A DNA stretch of 64,000 nucleotides, from contig NC_009142.1 in assembly GCF_000062885.1 (NCBI RefSeq), forward strand, positions 4,639,584 through 4,703,583. The letters run 5' to 3'. Shown here piece by piece: positions 1 through 8,549 of this stretch. Both the position numbers and the translations under genes were made by a program. This DNA is from Saccharopolyspora erythraea NRRL 2338. Lineage in GTDB: Bacteria; Actinomycetota; Actinomycetes; Mycobacteriales; Pseudonocardiaceae. The notes under the pieces are model-generated. The model saw only the letters and a list, made by a program, of their open reading frames with translations, was not told where the DNA came from and made no database searches. The stretch's first letter is position 1; each line of letters begins with the position of its first letter.

Positions 1-893
1 CCGTGGTCGGCGCGGGGCCCGCGGGGCTCTCGGCCGCGGTCGGTCTCGCCTCGCGCGGGCACCGGGTGGAGCTGTTCGAGGCCGACGGGGAGATCGGCGG
101 CCAGTTCGGCATCGCCCGCCGCATCCCCGGCAAGGAGGAGTTCGCCGAGACCATCCGCTACTACCGCCGCCAGATCGAGCTCACCGGCGTCGGGCTGCAC
201 CTGAACACCAGGGTCGCCGCGGCCGACCTGGTCGACGGCGGCTACGACGAGGTCGTCGTGGCGACCGGGGTGGCGCCGAGGGTGCCCGACATCCCCGGCA
301 TCGACCACCCGTCTGTCCTGTCCTATGTGGACGTGGTGCGGCACGGCAGGCCGGTCGGCGAGCGCGTCGCGGTGATCGGGGCAGGCGGCATCGGGGTGGA
401 CGTCAGCGAGTTCCTCACCCACGCCGAGTCCCCCGCCCTCGACCTGGAGGCGTGGAACGCCGAATGGGGCGTCACCGGTTCCGAGGACGCGCCGGGCGGG
501 CTCACCGAGCGCAGGCCGGAGCCGTCGCCGCGCCAGGTCTACCTGTTGCAGCGCAAGACATCGCGCATCGGGCGCGGGCTGGGCAAGACGACGGGCTGGG
601 TGCACCGCGCGGCGCTGAAGGCCAAGCGGGTCGAGCAGCTCACCGGCGTGAACTACGAGAAGATCGACGACGCCGGGCTGCACATCTCGTTCGGCCCGGA
701 GCGCGAACGGCCGCGGGTGCTCGAAGTCGACTCCGTGGTGGTGTGCGCGGGCCAGGAGTCGGTGCGCGACCTCGTCGACGAGCTGACCGTCAAGGGCGTG
801 CTCACCCACGTCATCGGCGGGGCCGACGTCGCCGCGGAGCTCGACGCGAAGCGCGCGATCGACCAGGGCACCCGGCTCGCCGCGGCCATCTAG
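1..893 (+). CDS. fadH: 2,4-dienoyl-CoA reductase, C-terminal part (partial)
   Basis: C-terminal portion of an NADPH-dependent 2,4-dienoyl-CoA reductase (old yellow enzyme family), which reduces dienoyl-CoA intermediates in beta-oxidation of unsaturated fatty acids. The window opens inside the FAD-binding fold: GAGPAGL near the first codons, then GGQFGIARRIPGKEEF, which is typical of FadH, and a second dinucleotide-binding motif (AVIGAGGIGVDVSEF) for NADPH. The N-terminal TIM barrel with the FMN and 4Fe-4S sites lies before the window. GTG at 3 is an internal codon, not the start. The stop is followed by a dispersed repeat. The family call is confident; FadH versus a closely related OYE-like reductase rests on the C-terminal half only. 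Confidence 0.87.
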   Translation, partial: VVGAGPAGLSAAVGLASRGHRVELFEADGEIGGQFGIARRIPGKEEFAETIRYYRRQIELTGVGLHLNTRVAAADLVDGGYDEVVVATGVAPRVPDIPGIDHPSVLSYVDVVRHGRPVGERVAVIGAGGIGVDVSEFLTHAESPALDLEAWNAEWGVTGSEDAPGGLTERRPEPSPRQVYLLQRKTSRIGRGLGKTTGWVHRAALKAKRVEQLTGVNYEKIDDAGLHISFGPERERPRVLEVDSVVVCAGQESVRDLVDELTVKGVLTHVIGGADVAAELDAKRAIDQGTRLAAAI

Positions 894-904
894 GACGTCT
901 TCCG

Positions 905-990
905 GATGTGGCTTGCGCCAGTGGGTCGTCGGGCGGAACCTCAGCCGCCTTCTCGCTCCGGGATCTGCGACTGACGTATGTCCGGCCTGA
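905..990 (+). repeat. Dispersed intergenic repeat, copy A
   Basis: The 32 bases at 932-963 are identical to 63345-63376, and the flanking bases from 908 onward are also related (GTGGcttGCG here, GTGGttcGCG at 63322). It lies just downstream of the fadH stop and outside any gene. See copies B (42193-42275, opposite strand) and C (63322-63510). Confidence 0.7.
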
Positions 991-1159
991 GCCGCACCGG
1001 CGCCGCACCGGCGCCGCACCGGCCGCCGAGGCCGGGCGCGGCGCTGGGCACGTTACGTGGTCGGCGCAGGGCTGCGGACCCGCGTGGTCGTTTGCGGCGG
1101 TGTCTCGACGGGTAGTTCGACGGGCTGTACGGCTCGACGGACCTACTCGGAGCGTCGCT

Positions 1160-2362
1160 GTGGGACAGAAGGGATCTTGGCGCTACGCGGCGCTGGCCCC
1201 GCACCGGTTCCTGCGCCGCGCCCTGCGAGACCGCGGCCGGGAACGCGAACAGCTCGTGCAGGCCGCGAAGATGGCGGTCGCGGCGGTCGTGGCCTGGTGG
1301 CTGGCCATATGGTGCTTCCAGCTCCCGCAGGCGTTCATCGCGCCGTACGCCGCCGTGTTCCTGATGAGCCACACTGTCTACCGGTCGGTGGCCAACGCGA
1401 TGCAGCAGGTGGCCGCGGTCGTGCTCGGCGTGGTGCTGGCGTTCCTCACCATCTACTTCATCCCGAACGTGCTGGTCGCGCTCGCGGTGGCGGTGTTCCT
1501 GGGCAGTCTCGTCGGTCTGTGGCGCCGGCTCGGCCCGAGCGGCGTCTGGGTCGGCATCACAGCCCTGCTCATGCTCACCTACGGCACCGCGCCCCAGATC
1601 GAGTACCTCGCGCCGCGGGTCTTCGAAAGCCTCATCGGCGCCGTGATCGGAGTTCTGGTGAACACGCTGGTGTTCCCGCCGGTGCACCTGTCCACCATGG
1701 ACGCCGCGCTCCGGCGGCTCGCCGACGAGATAGAGCTGTTGCTGGACTCGCTCGGCGAGATGCTGCGCACCGACTGGGACCACGCGGCCGCGGCCGACTG
1801 GCGCTACCGGGCCGACAACCTCAGCGCGACCTTCCAGCAGGCCCACGAGACCCTCGACCTCGGCACCGAGAGCATCCGGTTCGTCCCGCACCGCCTCCCC
1901 CGCCCGCACCGCAACCGGGAACGCGCCGAGGCCGCCCGCTCCACCCTGCTGACGCTCAGCGAGGTCGCCGAGCAGGCCCAGGGACTCGGCCGCATCCTCA
2001 CCGACGCCGCCGCCGCGGGCTCCCGGCCGACCGAACGCTTCAACGCCGAGTTCGCCTGGCTGGTCGAACGCCTGGCGCGAGCCACCGCCGCCCACGCCGG
2101 AACGCCGCGGGAGTCCGGCACCAGCGGCGACGAGCAGCGCCAGGAAGCGGTGGACCAGGCCGCCCGGCTGCACGACGCGATCACCGAGCAGGTCCGACGT
2201 GGGGACTTCCCGCCGCGGACCTCCAGCACGCAGAGCGCGATGCTGCTGACGATCGAACGCGCGCTGCGGATCTTCAACGACTCGATCGACCACCAACGGC
2301 GGTGGGAGACGGCATCCGAAACCGAGCACGAGGGGCGATCGGTGCCCGGGAAGGAGTGGTGA
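1160..2362 (+). CDS. FUSC / aromatic acid exporter-like membrane protein
   Basis: About 400 residues. The N-terminal third has five or six hydrophobic segments (about residues 30-180) containing AVAAVVAWWLA, IAPYAAVFLMSHTVYRS and GVWVGITALLMLTYG, the pattern of the aromatic acid exporter/FUSC family. A hydrophilic helical C-terminal half follows, as in ArAE proteins. The GTG start at 1160 (GQKGSWRYAAL...) leaves a short cytoplasmic leader before the first membrane segment; the frame stays open further upstream, but with composition unlike a protein. It probably exports small aromatic or weak-acid compounds; the substrate is unknown. Its stop overlaps the hydrolase ATG by one base, so the two are co-translated. 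Confidence 0.8.
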   Translation: MGQKGSWRYAALAPHRFLRRALRDRGREREQLVQAAKMAVAAVVAWWLAIWCFQLPQAFIAPYAAVFLMSHTVYRSVANAMQQVAAVVLGVVLAFLTIYFIPNVLVALAVAVFLGSLVGLWRRLGPSGVWVGITALLMLTYGTAPQIEYLAPRVFESLIGAVIGVLVNTLVFPPVHLSTMDAALRRLADEIELLLDSLGEMLRTDWDHAAAADWRYRADNLSATFQQAHETLDLGTESIRFVPHRLPRPHRNRERAEAARSTLLTLSEVAEQAQGLGRILTDAAAAGSRPTERFNAEFAWLVERLARATAAHAGTPRESGTSGDEQRQEAVDQAARLHDAITEQVRRGDFPPRTSSTQSAMLLTIERALRIFNDSIDHQRRWETASETEHEGRSVPGKEW

Positions 2363-3276
2363 TGGTCAGCCTGCGCGGCCGAGCGCTCATCGCCAAGTAC
2401 AGGCTCATGGGCAAGAAGCGGATCTTCTCCGACCTCCACGAGCTGCACCGCAGCGTGGAGAGCCGCGAGTCCGAGAGCGCGCAGATCCCCGACGAGATGT
2501 TCGAGCGCTACGAGGTGGACCGCGTCGACATCCGGGGCCACTACAGCTACACGCTGCACCCGTTGCGCCGGGACAAGCCCTACCACCTGTTCTACCTGCA
2601 CGGCGGTGCCTACATCCACCAGGTCGAGGACGCGCACTGGCGGTTCCTGAGCAGGCTGATCGACGAGTCCGGGTGCGCGGTCACGCTGCCCGTCTACCCG
2701 CTGGCCCCCGACTACCAGTACGACGAGACCCTCGAGGTCGTCGAAGGCACCTGGGAGGCCACGGTGGGCCGGGAAGGCCCGCGGCACCAGGTCATCATGG
2801 GCGACTCCGCGGGCGGTGGGCTGACCCTGCACCTGGCCCAGTGGCTCAGGCAGCGGCAGCGCCCGCAACCGCGCAGGCTGGTGCTGCTGTCGCCGTGGCT
2901 GGACATCACGAGCAGCCACCCGTCGATGCCGGAGCTCGACCCGCGGGACCCGTTCCTCTCGCTGCCCGGCCTGCGCGAGGCGGGACGCATGTACGCCGGG
3001 GACCTCGACCCGCACGACCCCCGCGTCAGCCCGCTCTACGGCGAGCTCGACGGGCTGGCTCCGATGACGGTGATGGTCGGCACCCGCGACGTGCTGCTGA
3101 GCGACGCCAGGCGGCTGCGGGAGCTCGCCGCCGAGCGCGGCGTGCGCATCGACTACGAGGAGTACCCGGGCATGTTCCACGGATGGGTGCTGCAGTCGAT
3201 CCCCGAGGCCAGGCGCGCGACCGAACGTCTCGTGCGCACGCTCGACTCGGGCGTGCCGCATGCGGGAACGGTGTGA
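2362..3276 (+). CDS. Alpha/beta hydrolase, HSL-type esterase
   Basis: 304 residues, hormone-sensitive-lipase family carboxylesterase. The oxyanion-hole motif HGGAY starts at residue 80 and the nucleophile elbow GDSAGG has its serine at residue 149. The acid is the Asp in GTRDVLLSDA and the histidine is in GMFHGW near residue 275. No signal peptide, so cytoplasmic. ATG at 2362 overlaps the preceding stop (TGATG), with a purine-rich AAGGAG just upstream. It probably hydrolyses short acyl esters; pairing with an exporter may mean detoxification of an ester substrate, which is inference. Confidence 0.88.
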   Translation: MVSLRGRALIAKYRLMGKKRIFSDLHELHRSVESRESESAQIPDEMFERYEVDRVDIRGHYSYTLHPLRRDKPYHLFYLHGGAYIHQVEDAHWRFLSRLIDESGCAVTLPVYPLAPDYQYDETLEVVEGTWEATVGREGPRHQVIMGDSAGGGLTLHLAQWLRQRQRPQPRRLVLLSPWLDITSSHPSMPELDPRDPFLSLPGLREAGRMYAGDLDPHDPRVSPLYGELDGLAPMTVMVGTRDVLLSDARRLRELAAERGVRIDYEEYPGMFHGWVLQSIPEARRATERLVRTLDSGVPHAGTV

Positions 3277-3347
3277 CGCCGACTCGACGGAGCGAGGCGG
3301 CCCGTCGTCACGCATAGTCGCACCGGGAGCGGGGTACCTATCCCACC

Positions 3348-4850
3348 ATGGACGTTGGTGCGGCGGGCACATCGCTGTGGCTGGAGGCCGACCGGCCGGA
3401 CTTCCCGGAGCTGCGCGGCGAGCGGCGCTACGACGTGGTGGTCGTGGGCGGCGGGATCGCCGGGCTCACGACCGCGCTGCGGCTCAAGCGCGGCGGCGCG
3501 CGGGTGGCCGTGGTGGAGGCGGAGCGCGTGGCCGCCGGTGCCACCGGGAACAACACCGCGAAGGCGACCGCCTTGCAGTCCACTGTGTACAGCTCGGTCC
3601 GCTCCCACCGCGGCGCCGAGGCCGCCGAGGTCTACGCCGCGGCGAGCACGTACGCGGTGGAGGAGATCGCGGGGATCGCCGAGCGCGAGCACATCTCGTG
3701 CGACCTGCGGCGGCAGCCGGCGTGCACCTACGCCACCCTCGAGGACCTCGCCGCCCTCGAGGAGGAGGCCGACGCCACCCGGGACGCCGGGCTCGACACG
3801 GTGTTCGGCAGCGACACCGACCTGCCGTTCCCGGTGGCCGGAGCGCTGCGGCTGGCCGACCAGGTGGAGTTCCAGCCGGTCAGCTACGTGGTCGGGCTGG
3901 CCCGCGCGGTCGCCGGCGACGGCAGCGACGTGTTCGAGCACAGCCGGGCGCTGGAGCTGGAAGAGGGCTCGCCGTGCCGCGTCGTCGCGCAGCGCGGTGC
4001 GGTCGTGGCCGACCAGGTCGTCGTCGCCACCCACTACCCCGTCTGGGACCGCGGCGCGTTCTTCGCCCGGCTCGAACCGCAGCGCTCGTACTGCGTGGCC
4101 GCCCGCGTGCGCGGCACGCCGCCGCAGGACCTCTCGATCAACGCGGGGACGCCGAAGCGGTCGGTCCGCTCGTACGGCGACCACCTCGTGGTTTGCGGCG
4201 AGGGGCACCCGACCGGCGAGACCGGCGTGGGCCCGGAGGTCTACCAGCGCCTGGAGGACTTCGCCCGCCGGCACTGGGAGGTCGAGGCGGTCACGCACCG
4301 CTGGTCCGCCCAGGACCCCACGCCCTACGACCGCTTCCCCATGGTCGGCCACTACACACCGTGGTCGTCGCGGGTCTTCGTGGCGACCGGGTTCATGAAG
4401 TGGGGGCTGACCGGCGGCACCTTCGCCGCCACCGTGCTCGACGACCTGATCGCCGGGCGGCACAACGACTGGGCCGACGCGCTCTCGCCGAACCGCTTCT
4501 CCCCCTGCTCGGCCACCGAGCTGGTCAGGATGAACCTCGGCGCGGGGGCCGACTTCGTCCGCGACCGCTTCACCCGCTCCCAGGTCGAGCTGCCGGGCGA
4601 GGTTCCGCACGGCCAGGCGCGGGTGCTGCGCGAGGGTGCCGAGCTGACCGGGGTCTACCGGGACGAGGCCGGCGGTCTGCACGGAGTGGGGCTGCGCTGC
4701 ACGCACCTCGGGTGCCTGGTCCGGTTCAACGCCGCCGAACGCACCTGGGACTGCCCGTGCCACGGCTCCCGCTTCGACGTCGACGGCGCGGTGCTGGAGG
4801 GCCCGGCCGTGCGGCCGCTGGAGGTCAAGCGGCTGGGGCGGCCGGACTGA
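3348..4850 (+). CDS. FAD-dependent oxidoreductase with C-terminal Rieske domain
   Basis: 500 residues. The N-terminal DAO-type FAD domain has VVVGGGIAGLTTAL near residue 35. The C-terminal domain is a Rieske [2Fe-2S] module: C451-T-H453-L-G-C456 and C469-P-C471-H472-G-S. The extra pair C456/C471 matches the disulfide of high-potential, bc1-like Rieske proteins rather than dioxygenase ferredoxins. Members of this FAD-Rieske family are usually poorly characterised oxidases. ATG at 3348 begins about 70 bases after the previous gene. The stop overlaps the start of the GCS2-like gene (TGATG), so they form one operon with the haem-oxygenase-like gene. Confidence 0.9.
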   Translation: MDVGAAGTSLWLEADRPDFPELRGERRYDVVVVGGGIAGLTTALRLKRGGARVAVVEAERVAAGATGNNTAKATALQSTVYSSVRSHRGAEAAEVYAAASTYAVEEIAGIAEREHISCDLRRQPACTYATLEDLAALEEEADATRDAGLDTVFGSDTDLPFPVAGALRLADQVEFQPVSYVVGLARAVAGDGSDVFEHSRALELEEGSPCRVVAQRGAVVADQVVVATHYPVWDRGAFFARLEPQRSYCVAARVRGTPPQDLSINAGTPKRSVRSYGDHLVVCGEGHPTGETGVGPEVYQRLEDFARRHWEVEAVTHRWSAQDPTPYDRFPMVGHYTPWSSRVFVATGFMKWGLTGGTFAATVLDDLIAGRHNDWADALSPNRFSPCSATELVRMNLGAGADFVRDRFTRSQVELPGEVPHGQARVLREGAELTGVYRDEAGGLHGVGLRCTHLGCLVRFNAAERTWDCPCHGSRFDVDGAVLEGPAVRPLEVKRLGRPD

Positions 4851-6025
4851 TGGGCCTGCAGGAGCACCCCGTCACCCCCGCCGAGCGGCAGCCCCCGGTG
4901 CGGGGCGGTGTGACGATCGGTGTGGAAGAGGAGTTCCTGCTGGTGGACGCCGCGTCGGGACAGCTCGCGCCGCACGCCGAGGCGGTGCTCGCCGAGGCCG
5001 CCAACGGCCCGCTGGGCGCACCGGACGCGGTGCTGCACGCCGAGATGCTCAACAGCCAGGTCGAGGCCGCGACGGGGTGCTGCCGGACGCTGGAGGAGCT
5101 GCGCTCGCAACTCGTGGCGGCGCGGACGTCGCTGGACCGGGCCGCCTCGGTGGCCGGTGCGCGGATCGTGTCGTCGGGCACTCCCGTCCTCGCGGTGGAG
5201 GGCACCGGCACCAGCAACGGCCAGCGGTTCGCCGACATCGCCGAGCGCTACCGGGCGGTCGCTTCGGACTACCACGTGTGCGGCTGCCACGTGCACGTCG
5301 GCGTCCCCGACCGCGACACCGCGGTGGCCGTGGTGAACCACCTCCGGCCCTGGCTGCCGACCCTGCTGGCGATCTCGGCGAACTCGCCCTTCCACCTCGG
5401 GCACGACACCGGGCACGCGAGCTGGCGCGGCGTGCAGCAGCGGTTGTACCCCGGCTCCGGAGTCCCGCCGCACTTCCCGTCGCGGGACGCCTACGACCGC
5501 GAAGTAGCACGCCTGGTCGACTGCGGGGCGCTGGTGGACGACCGGATGTCGTTCTGGATGGCGCGTCCCTCGCCGCACCTGCCCACCGTCGAGCTGCGGG
5601 TGGCCGACGCCCTGATCACCGCGGAGGAGACCGTGCTGCAGGCAGCGCTCTCCCGCGCGCTGGTGCGCGCCGCGCTCGACGACCTCGCCGCGGGCCGGGA
5701 GGGCGACGAGGTGTCCGACCAGGTCGCCGCGGCAGCGGTGTGGAACGCGTCCCGGTACGGGCTCCGCGGACCCGCGGTGGACCCGGTGCCCGCCCGCCGC
5801 GTCCCCGCGCTGGAGATGGTGGAGCGGCTGCTGCGCCGGGTGGGTCCCGCGCTGGAGCAGACCGGGGACTCGGCTCTGGTCCGGGAGGCGCTGGCGCACG
5901 TGACCGGCGTCGGCACCGGCTCCGAACGCCAGCGGGCGGCGGCCGCCGCCGGAGGACCGCGGGAGGTGGTCGCCATGCTCGCCGCGGCCACCGCACCCGG
6001 GCGGGCCGACCGGCTGCGGACCTGA
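4850..6025 (+). CDS. Glutamate-cysteine ligase-like carboxylate-amine ligase (GCS2/YbdK family)
   Basis: 391 residues. The N-terminal GVEEEFLLVD motif (about residues 24-33) and the later CGCHVHVGVPD and ANSPF motifs are diagnostic of the GCS2 family, which joins a carboxylate (usually glutamate) to an amine with ATP. Actinomycetes with mycothiol do not need glutathione, so the true product is unknown; YbdK-type members often have weak or unknown activity. The start is fixed by the one-base overlap with the Rieske gene stop. It lies between two redox-iron enzymes, which suggests it builds or modifies a small molecule that those enzymes oxidise. Confidence 0.88.
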   Translation: MGLQEHPVTPAERQPPVRGGVTIGVEEEFLLVDAASGQLAPHAEAVLAEAANGPLGAPDAVLHAEMLNSQVEAATGCCRTLEELRSQLVAARTSLDRAASVAGARIVSSGTPVLAVEGTGTSNGQRFADIAERYRAVASDYHVCGCHVHVGVPDRDTAVAVVNHLRPWLPTLLAISANSPFHLGHDTGHASWRGVQQRLYPGSGVPPHFPSRDAYDREVARLVDCGALVDDRMSFWMARPSPHLPTVELRVADALITAEETVLQAALSRALVRAALDDLAAGREGDEVSDQVAAAAVWNASRYGLRGPAVDPVPARRVPALEMVERLLRRVGPALEQTGDSALVREALAHVTGVGTGSERQRAAAAAGGPREVVAMLAAATAPGRADRLRT

Positions 6026-6052
6026 CCCGCATCCCAGGAAAGGACCCCTGAA

Positions 6053-7102
6053 GTGAGCACCACGGCAGCATTCGACGACCAAGCCGTCGGGGCGGCCCTG
6101 CCCGCACCCCGCGGCCCCGTCTCGGCCGCGATCATCGACGCGCTGGCCGGCCCTCCCCCGCCCGGCCCGCTGCCGGTGGCCGAGGCGGAACGCGCCGCGC
6201 CCTACGGCGAGGACCTGGCGCTGGCCCTGCACGTCTGCTACGAGCTGCACTACCAGGGTTTCCAGGGTGTTTCGCCGGACTGGGAATGGGATCCCGACCT
6301 GCTGCGCCTGCGCGGCGCGCTCGAACGGACCTTCCTGTCCGCGCTGCGCGCCGACGTCGAGGGCGGTGACGACGTCGAGGGCACCCTCGACGCGCTGCTG
6401 GTCGAGCCCACCGGCGGCACCGTCTCGCACTACCTGCGCGACCACGGGGAGTGGTGGCAGCTGCGCGAGTTCTTCGCGCACCGGTCGATCTACCACCTCA
6501 AGGAAGCCGACCCGCACGTGTGGGTCGTGCCGCGGCTGCAGGGCCGGGCCAAGGCCGCGCTGGTCGCCGTCGAGTTCGACGAGTTCGGCGGCGGCCGGGG
6601 CGAGCGGGTGCACGCCCGCCTGTTCGCCGACCTGCTGGCAGGCGCCGGGATGTCCAGCGGCTACCTGCACTACCTCGACGCCGTGCCGGCACCGCAGATC
6701 GCGATCGTCAACCTGATGTCGTTGCTGGGGCTGCACCGCGGCCTGCGCGGCGCGCTCGTCGGGCACTTCAGCGCCGCGGAGATCACCACCGCACCCAACG
6801 CCGACCGGATGGCCCGCGCGCTGAGCAGGCTCGGCGCGGACCCGGCGTGCACGCGCTTCTTCACCGAGCACGTGGAAGCCGACGCCGTGCACGAGCAGAT
6901 CATGCGCCGCGACGTCGTGGGCGACCTGCTCGCCCGCGAACCGGCGCTGCGCGCCGACGTCGTGTTCGGGGTGCAGGCCACCGACCTGCTCGAGGACAGG
7001 TTGGCGCGCCACCTGTTCGACTGCTGGCACGACGACCGCACTTCGCTGCGGGAACCCCTGACCGACGACGCACCGAACGCACGGCAGGGCGACGGCGGCT
7101 AG
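6053..7102 (+). CDS. Haem-oxygenase-like iron-containing redox enzyme
   Basis: 349 residues, resembling the all-helical iron-containing redox enzyme family (haem-oxygenase-like fold). Recognisable stretches include ELHYQGFQGVSPDWEWD, YHLKEADPHVW, LQGRAKAALVAVEFDEFG and a final AVHEQIMRRDVVGDLL helix with conserved acidic and His residues expected to bind two irons. The GTG start at 6053 has a good ribosome site (AGGAAAGGA) about 10 bases upstream. It follows the GCS2-like gene by 27 bases. It converges with the CDGSH/HemK2 pair on the other strand. Members of this fold oxidise diverse small substrates; the substrate here cannot be told. Confidence 0.8.
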   Translation: MSTTAAFDDQAVGAALPAPRGPVSAAIIDALAGPPPPGPLPVAEAERAAPYGEDLALALHVCYELHYQGFQGVSPDWEWDPDLLRLRGALERTFLSALRADVEGGDDVEGTLDALLVEPTGGTVSHYLRDHGEWWQLREFFAHRSIYHLKEADPHVWVVPRLQGRAKAALVAVEFDEFGGGRGERVHARLFADLLAGAGMSSGYLHYLDAVPAPQIAIVNLMSLLGLHRGLRGALVGHFSAAEITTAPNADRMARALSRLGADPACTRFFTEHVEADAVHEQIMRRDVVGDLLAREPALRADVVFGVQATDLLEDRLARHLFDCWHDDRTSLREPLTDDAPNARQGDGG

Positions 7103-7149
7103 CGTCTGCGTCGCAAGCGGCGCAGCGGATTCCGGTGTGGAACCCAGCG

Positions 7150-7365
7150 CTAGCGACGGTCGTCGCGTGCGCGGCGGCGGTGGCTGGTGTCGCAGAACGG
7201 GTAGCGCTTGCTGCGACGGCAGGCGCACACGGCCACCACGAACCGGTCCGAGCAGACCGTCGTGCCGTCGTCCATGACCAGTTCGACCGGACCCTCCACC
7301 AGGATCGGACCGCCCCGCACCAGCGTCACCCGCCGCCGGTCGCGGTCGTCATCCCTGCCGCTCAC
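7150..7365 (-). CDS. CDGSH iron-sulfur protein
   Basis: 71 residues. A single CDGSH [2Fe-2S] motif occurs at C47-A-C49, P56, C58-D and H62 (three Cys, one His ligands), with no membrane segment. It is the size of the small stand-alone actinobacterial CDGSH proteins, which are thought to carry electrons or pass on clusters. Its start lies inside the 3' end of the HemK2-type gene (17-base overlap), so it is translated from the same mRNA. Confidence 0.88.
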   Translation of the reverse strand: MSGRDDDRDRRRVTLVRGGPILVEGPVELVMDDGTTVCSDRFVVAVCACRRSKRYPFCDTSHRRRARDDRR

Positions 7366-8005
7366 CGCGGACCACCACCAGTTCCTCGTCGCGCTGCCCC
7401 GGCTCGATCAGGCCGCGGCGCTCCAGCATCGGCGCGCGGGCGCGCAGCACCGGGCCGAATCCCTGCCTCCGCTGGGCCACCACCGACGCGTGCATGCCGC
7501 GGTGCCGCAGCTGCCGCAACGTCGAGTCCACACCGGACAGATCCGAATGCACCACGAGCAGGATTCCTCCTGGGCGCAGCAGATCCGGCGCGAGCGCGCA
7601 CAGCCGGTCCAGCAACGCACGGCCTCCGCGCCCGGCCTCCCACGCGCGCGAAGCCCCTCTGCTGGGCACCTCCTCGGCAGCCGACGGTACGTAGGGCGGG
7701 TTCGAGACCACCGCGTCGAAGCGCTCGTCGCCGAACCGCTCCAGCGCATCACCGTGGGCGACCCGAACGGGCATGCCGCGCAGCAACGTGTTGATGCTCG
7801 CCGATACGACGGCGGGCACGGAGACGTCCACCGCCACCACGCTGCCGGCTCCGGCACGGACGGCCGCGACGGCCAGCGCGCCGGTACCGGTCCCGACGTC
7901 GAGGACACGGCTTCCCCTTCGCAGCCCGGATTCGCCCAGCACCTCGGCGAGCAGGTACGTGTCGCCCTGCGGGCGGTACACGCCGGGCAGTCGAAGCAGG
8001 TGCAT
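7349..8005 (-). CDS. HemK2/MTQ2-type protein methyltransferase
   Basis: 218 residues from ATG at 8005. It has a class I SAM-binding motif VLDVGTGTGALA (residues 35-46), acidic residue VAVD at about 60, and the glutamine/adenine methyltransferase signature NPPY at residues 102-105. It is short like the archaeal and eukaryotic Mtq2/HemK2 proteins that methylate release-factor glutamine, and lacks the N-terminal domain of bacterial PrmC. The frame continues upstream to 8059 but that extension is Arg-rich and unlikely to be translated. Paired with the CDGSH gene; its true substrate in actinomycetes is unclear. Confidence 0.83.
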   Translation of the reverse strand: MHLLRLPGVYRPQGDTYLLAEVLGESGLRRGSRVLDVGTGTGALAVAAVRAGAGSVVAVDVSVPAVVSASINTLLRGMPVRVAHGDALERFGDERFDAVVSNPPYVPSAAEEVPSRGASRAWEAGRGGRALLDRLCALAPDLLRPGGILLVVHSDLSGVDSTLRQLRHRGMHASVVAQRRQGFGPVLRARAPMLERRGLIEPGQRDEELVVVRGERQG

Positions 8006-8092
8006 ACCCGTGGTTTTCCTCCGGTGCGCACGGCGAAACGTCCTCGCACACCGGCACATCGCCCGCGACCGCTGCTGCCCTGCCGGGCCGCG

Positions 8093-8542
8093 TCAGCCGG
8101 GTGCGTGCGGGTCCTCGCCCGCGCCCAGGGTGGCGAGCCGCTCGACGAGCGCCGGATCGCCCGGGTGGAGCGCTTCCGGCGCGTCCTCGTGGCCCTCCAG
8201 GTCGCCGGAGTCCAGCACCCGCAACCAGGCCGCCACGACCTCGGCGTCCGGTACCAGCGAGGCGACGTCGGACTCGCTGCCGACGCGGTAGAAGTGCTCG
8301 CCCCGCTCGTCGCGGTAGCCCCAGCCGCGGTAGGGGGTCCAGAACACCAGCACTCCGGGCACCCCGCCCAGCTCGATCTCGATGCTCGGGCTCTCGGCAC
8401 CGGATCGGGAACCCTCGAAATGCAGGCTGAGCACGTCCGCGGCGTCCCGGACCGCCGCGAGGTAGCCCGCCACCACGTCGGTCAGCTCCCGCTGCCCCTG
8501 CGTGCGCTCGCGGACTTGTTCGTTCAGCTGCTGATCAGTCAT
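8093..8542 (-). CDS. DUF6292-like hypothetical protein
   Basis: 149 residues from ATG at 8542 (TDQQLNEQ...). Contains a hydrophobic core VLVFWTPYRGWGYR and later VVAAWLRVLDSG, a pattern seen in short actinobacterial proteins of the DUF6292 type; no catalytic residues can be named. No signal or membrane segment. It starts 7 bases after the stop of the SDR gene on the same strand, so the two are probably co-transcribed. Assignment to the DUF is by resemblance only. Confidence 0.6.
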   Translation of the reverse strand: MTDQQLNEQVRERTQGQRELTDVVAGYLAAVRDAADVLSLHFEGSRSGAESPSIEIELGGVPGVLVFWTPYRGWGYRDERGEHFYRVGSESDVASLVPDAEVVAAWLRVLDSGDLEGHEDAPEALHPGDPALVERLATLGAGEDPHAPG

Positions 8543-8549
8543 GTGCGGC

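Noticed and set aside
3153-4763. Long minus-strand frame opposite the Rieske gene
   Set aside because: Shadow frame; the plus strand carries the FAD and Rieske motifs.
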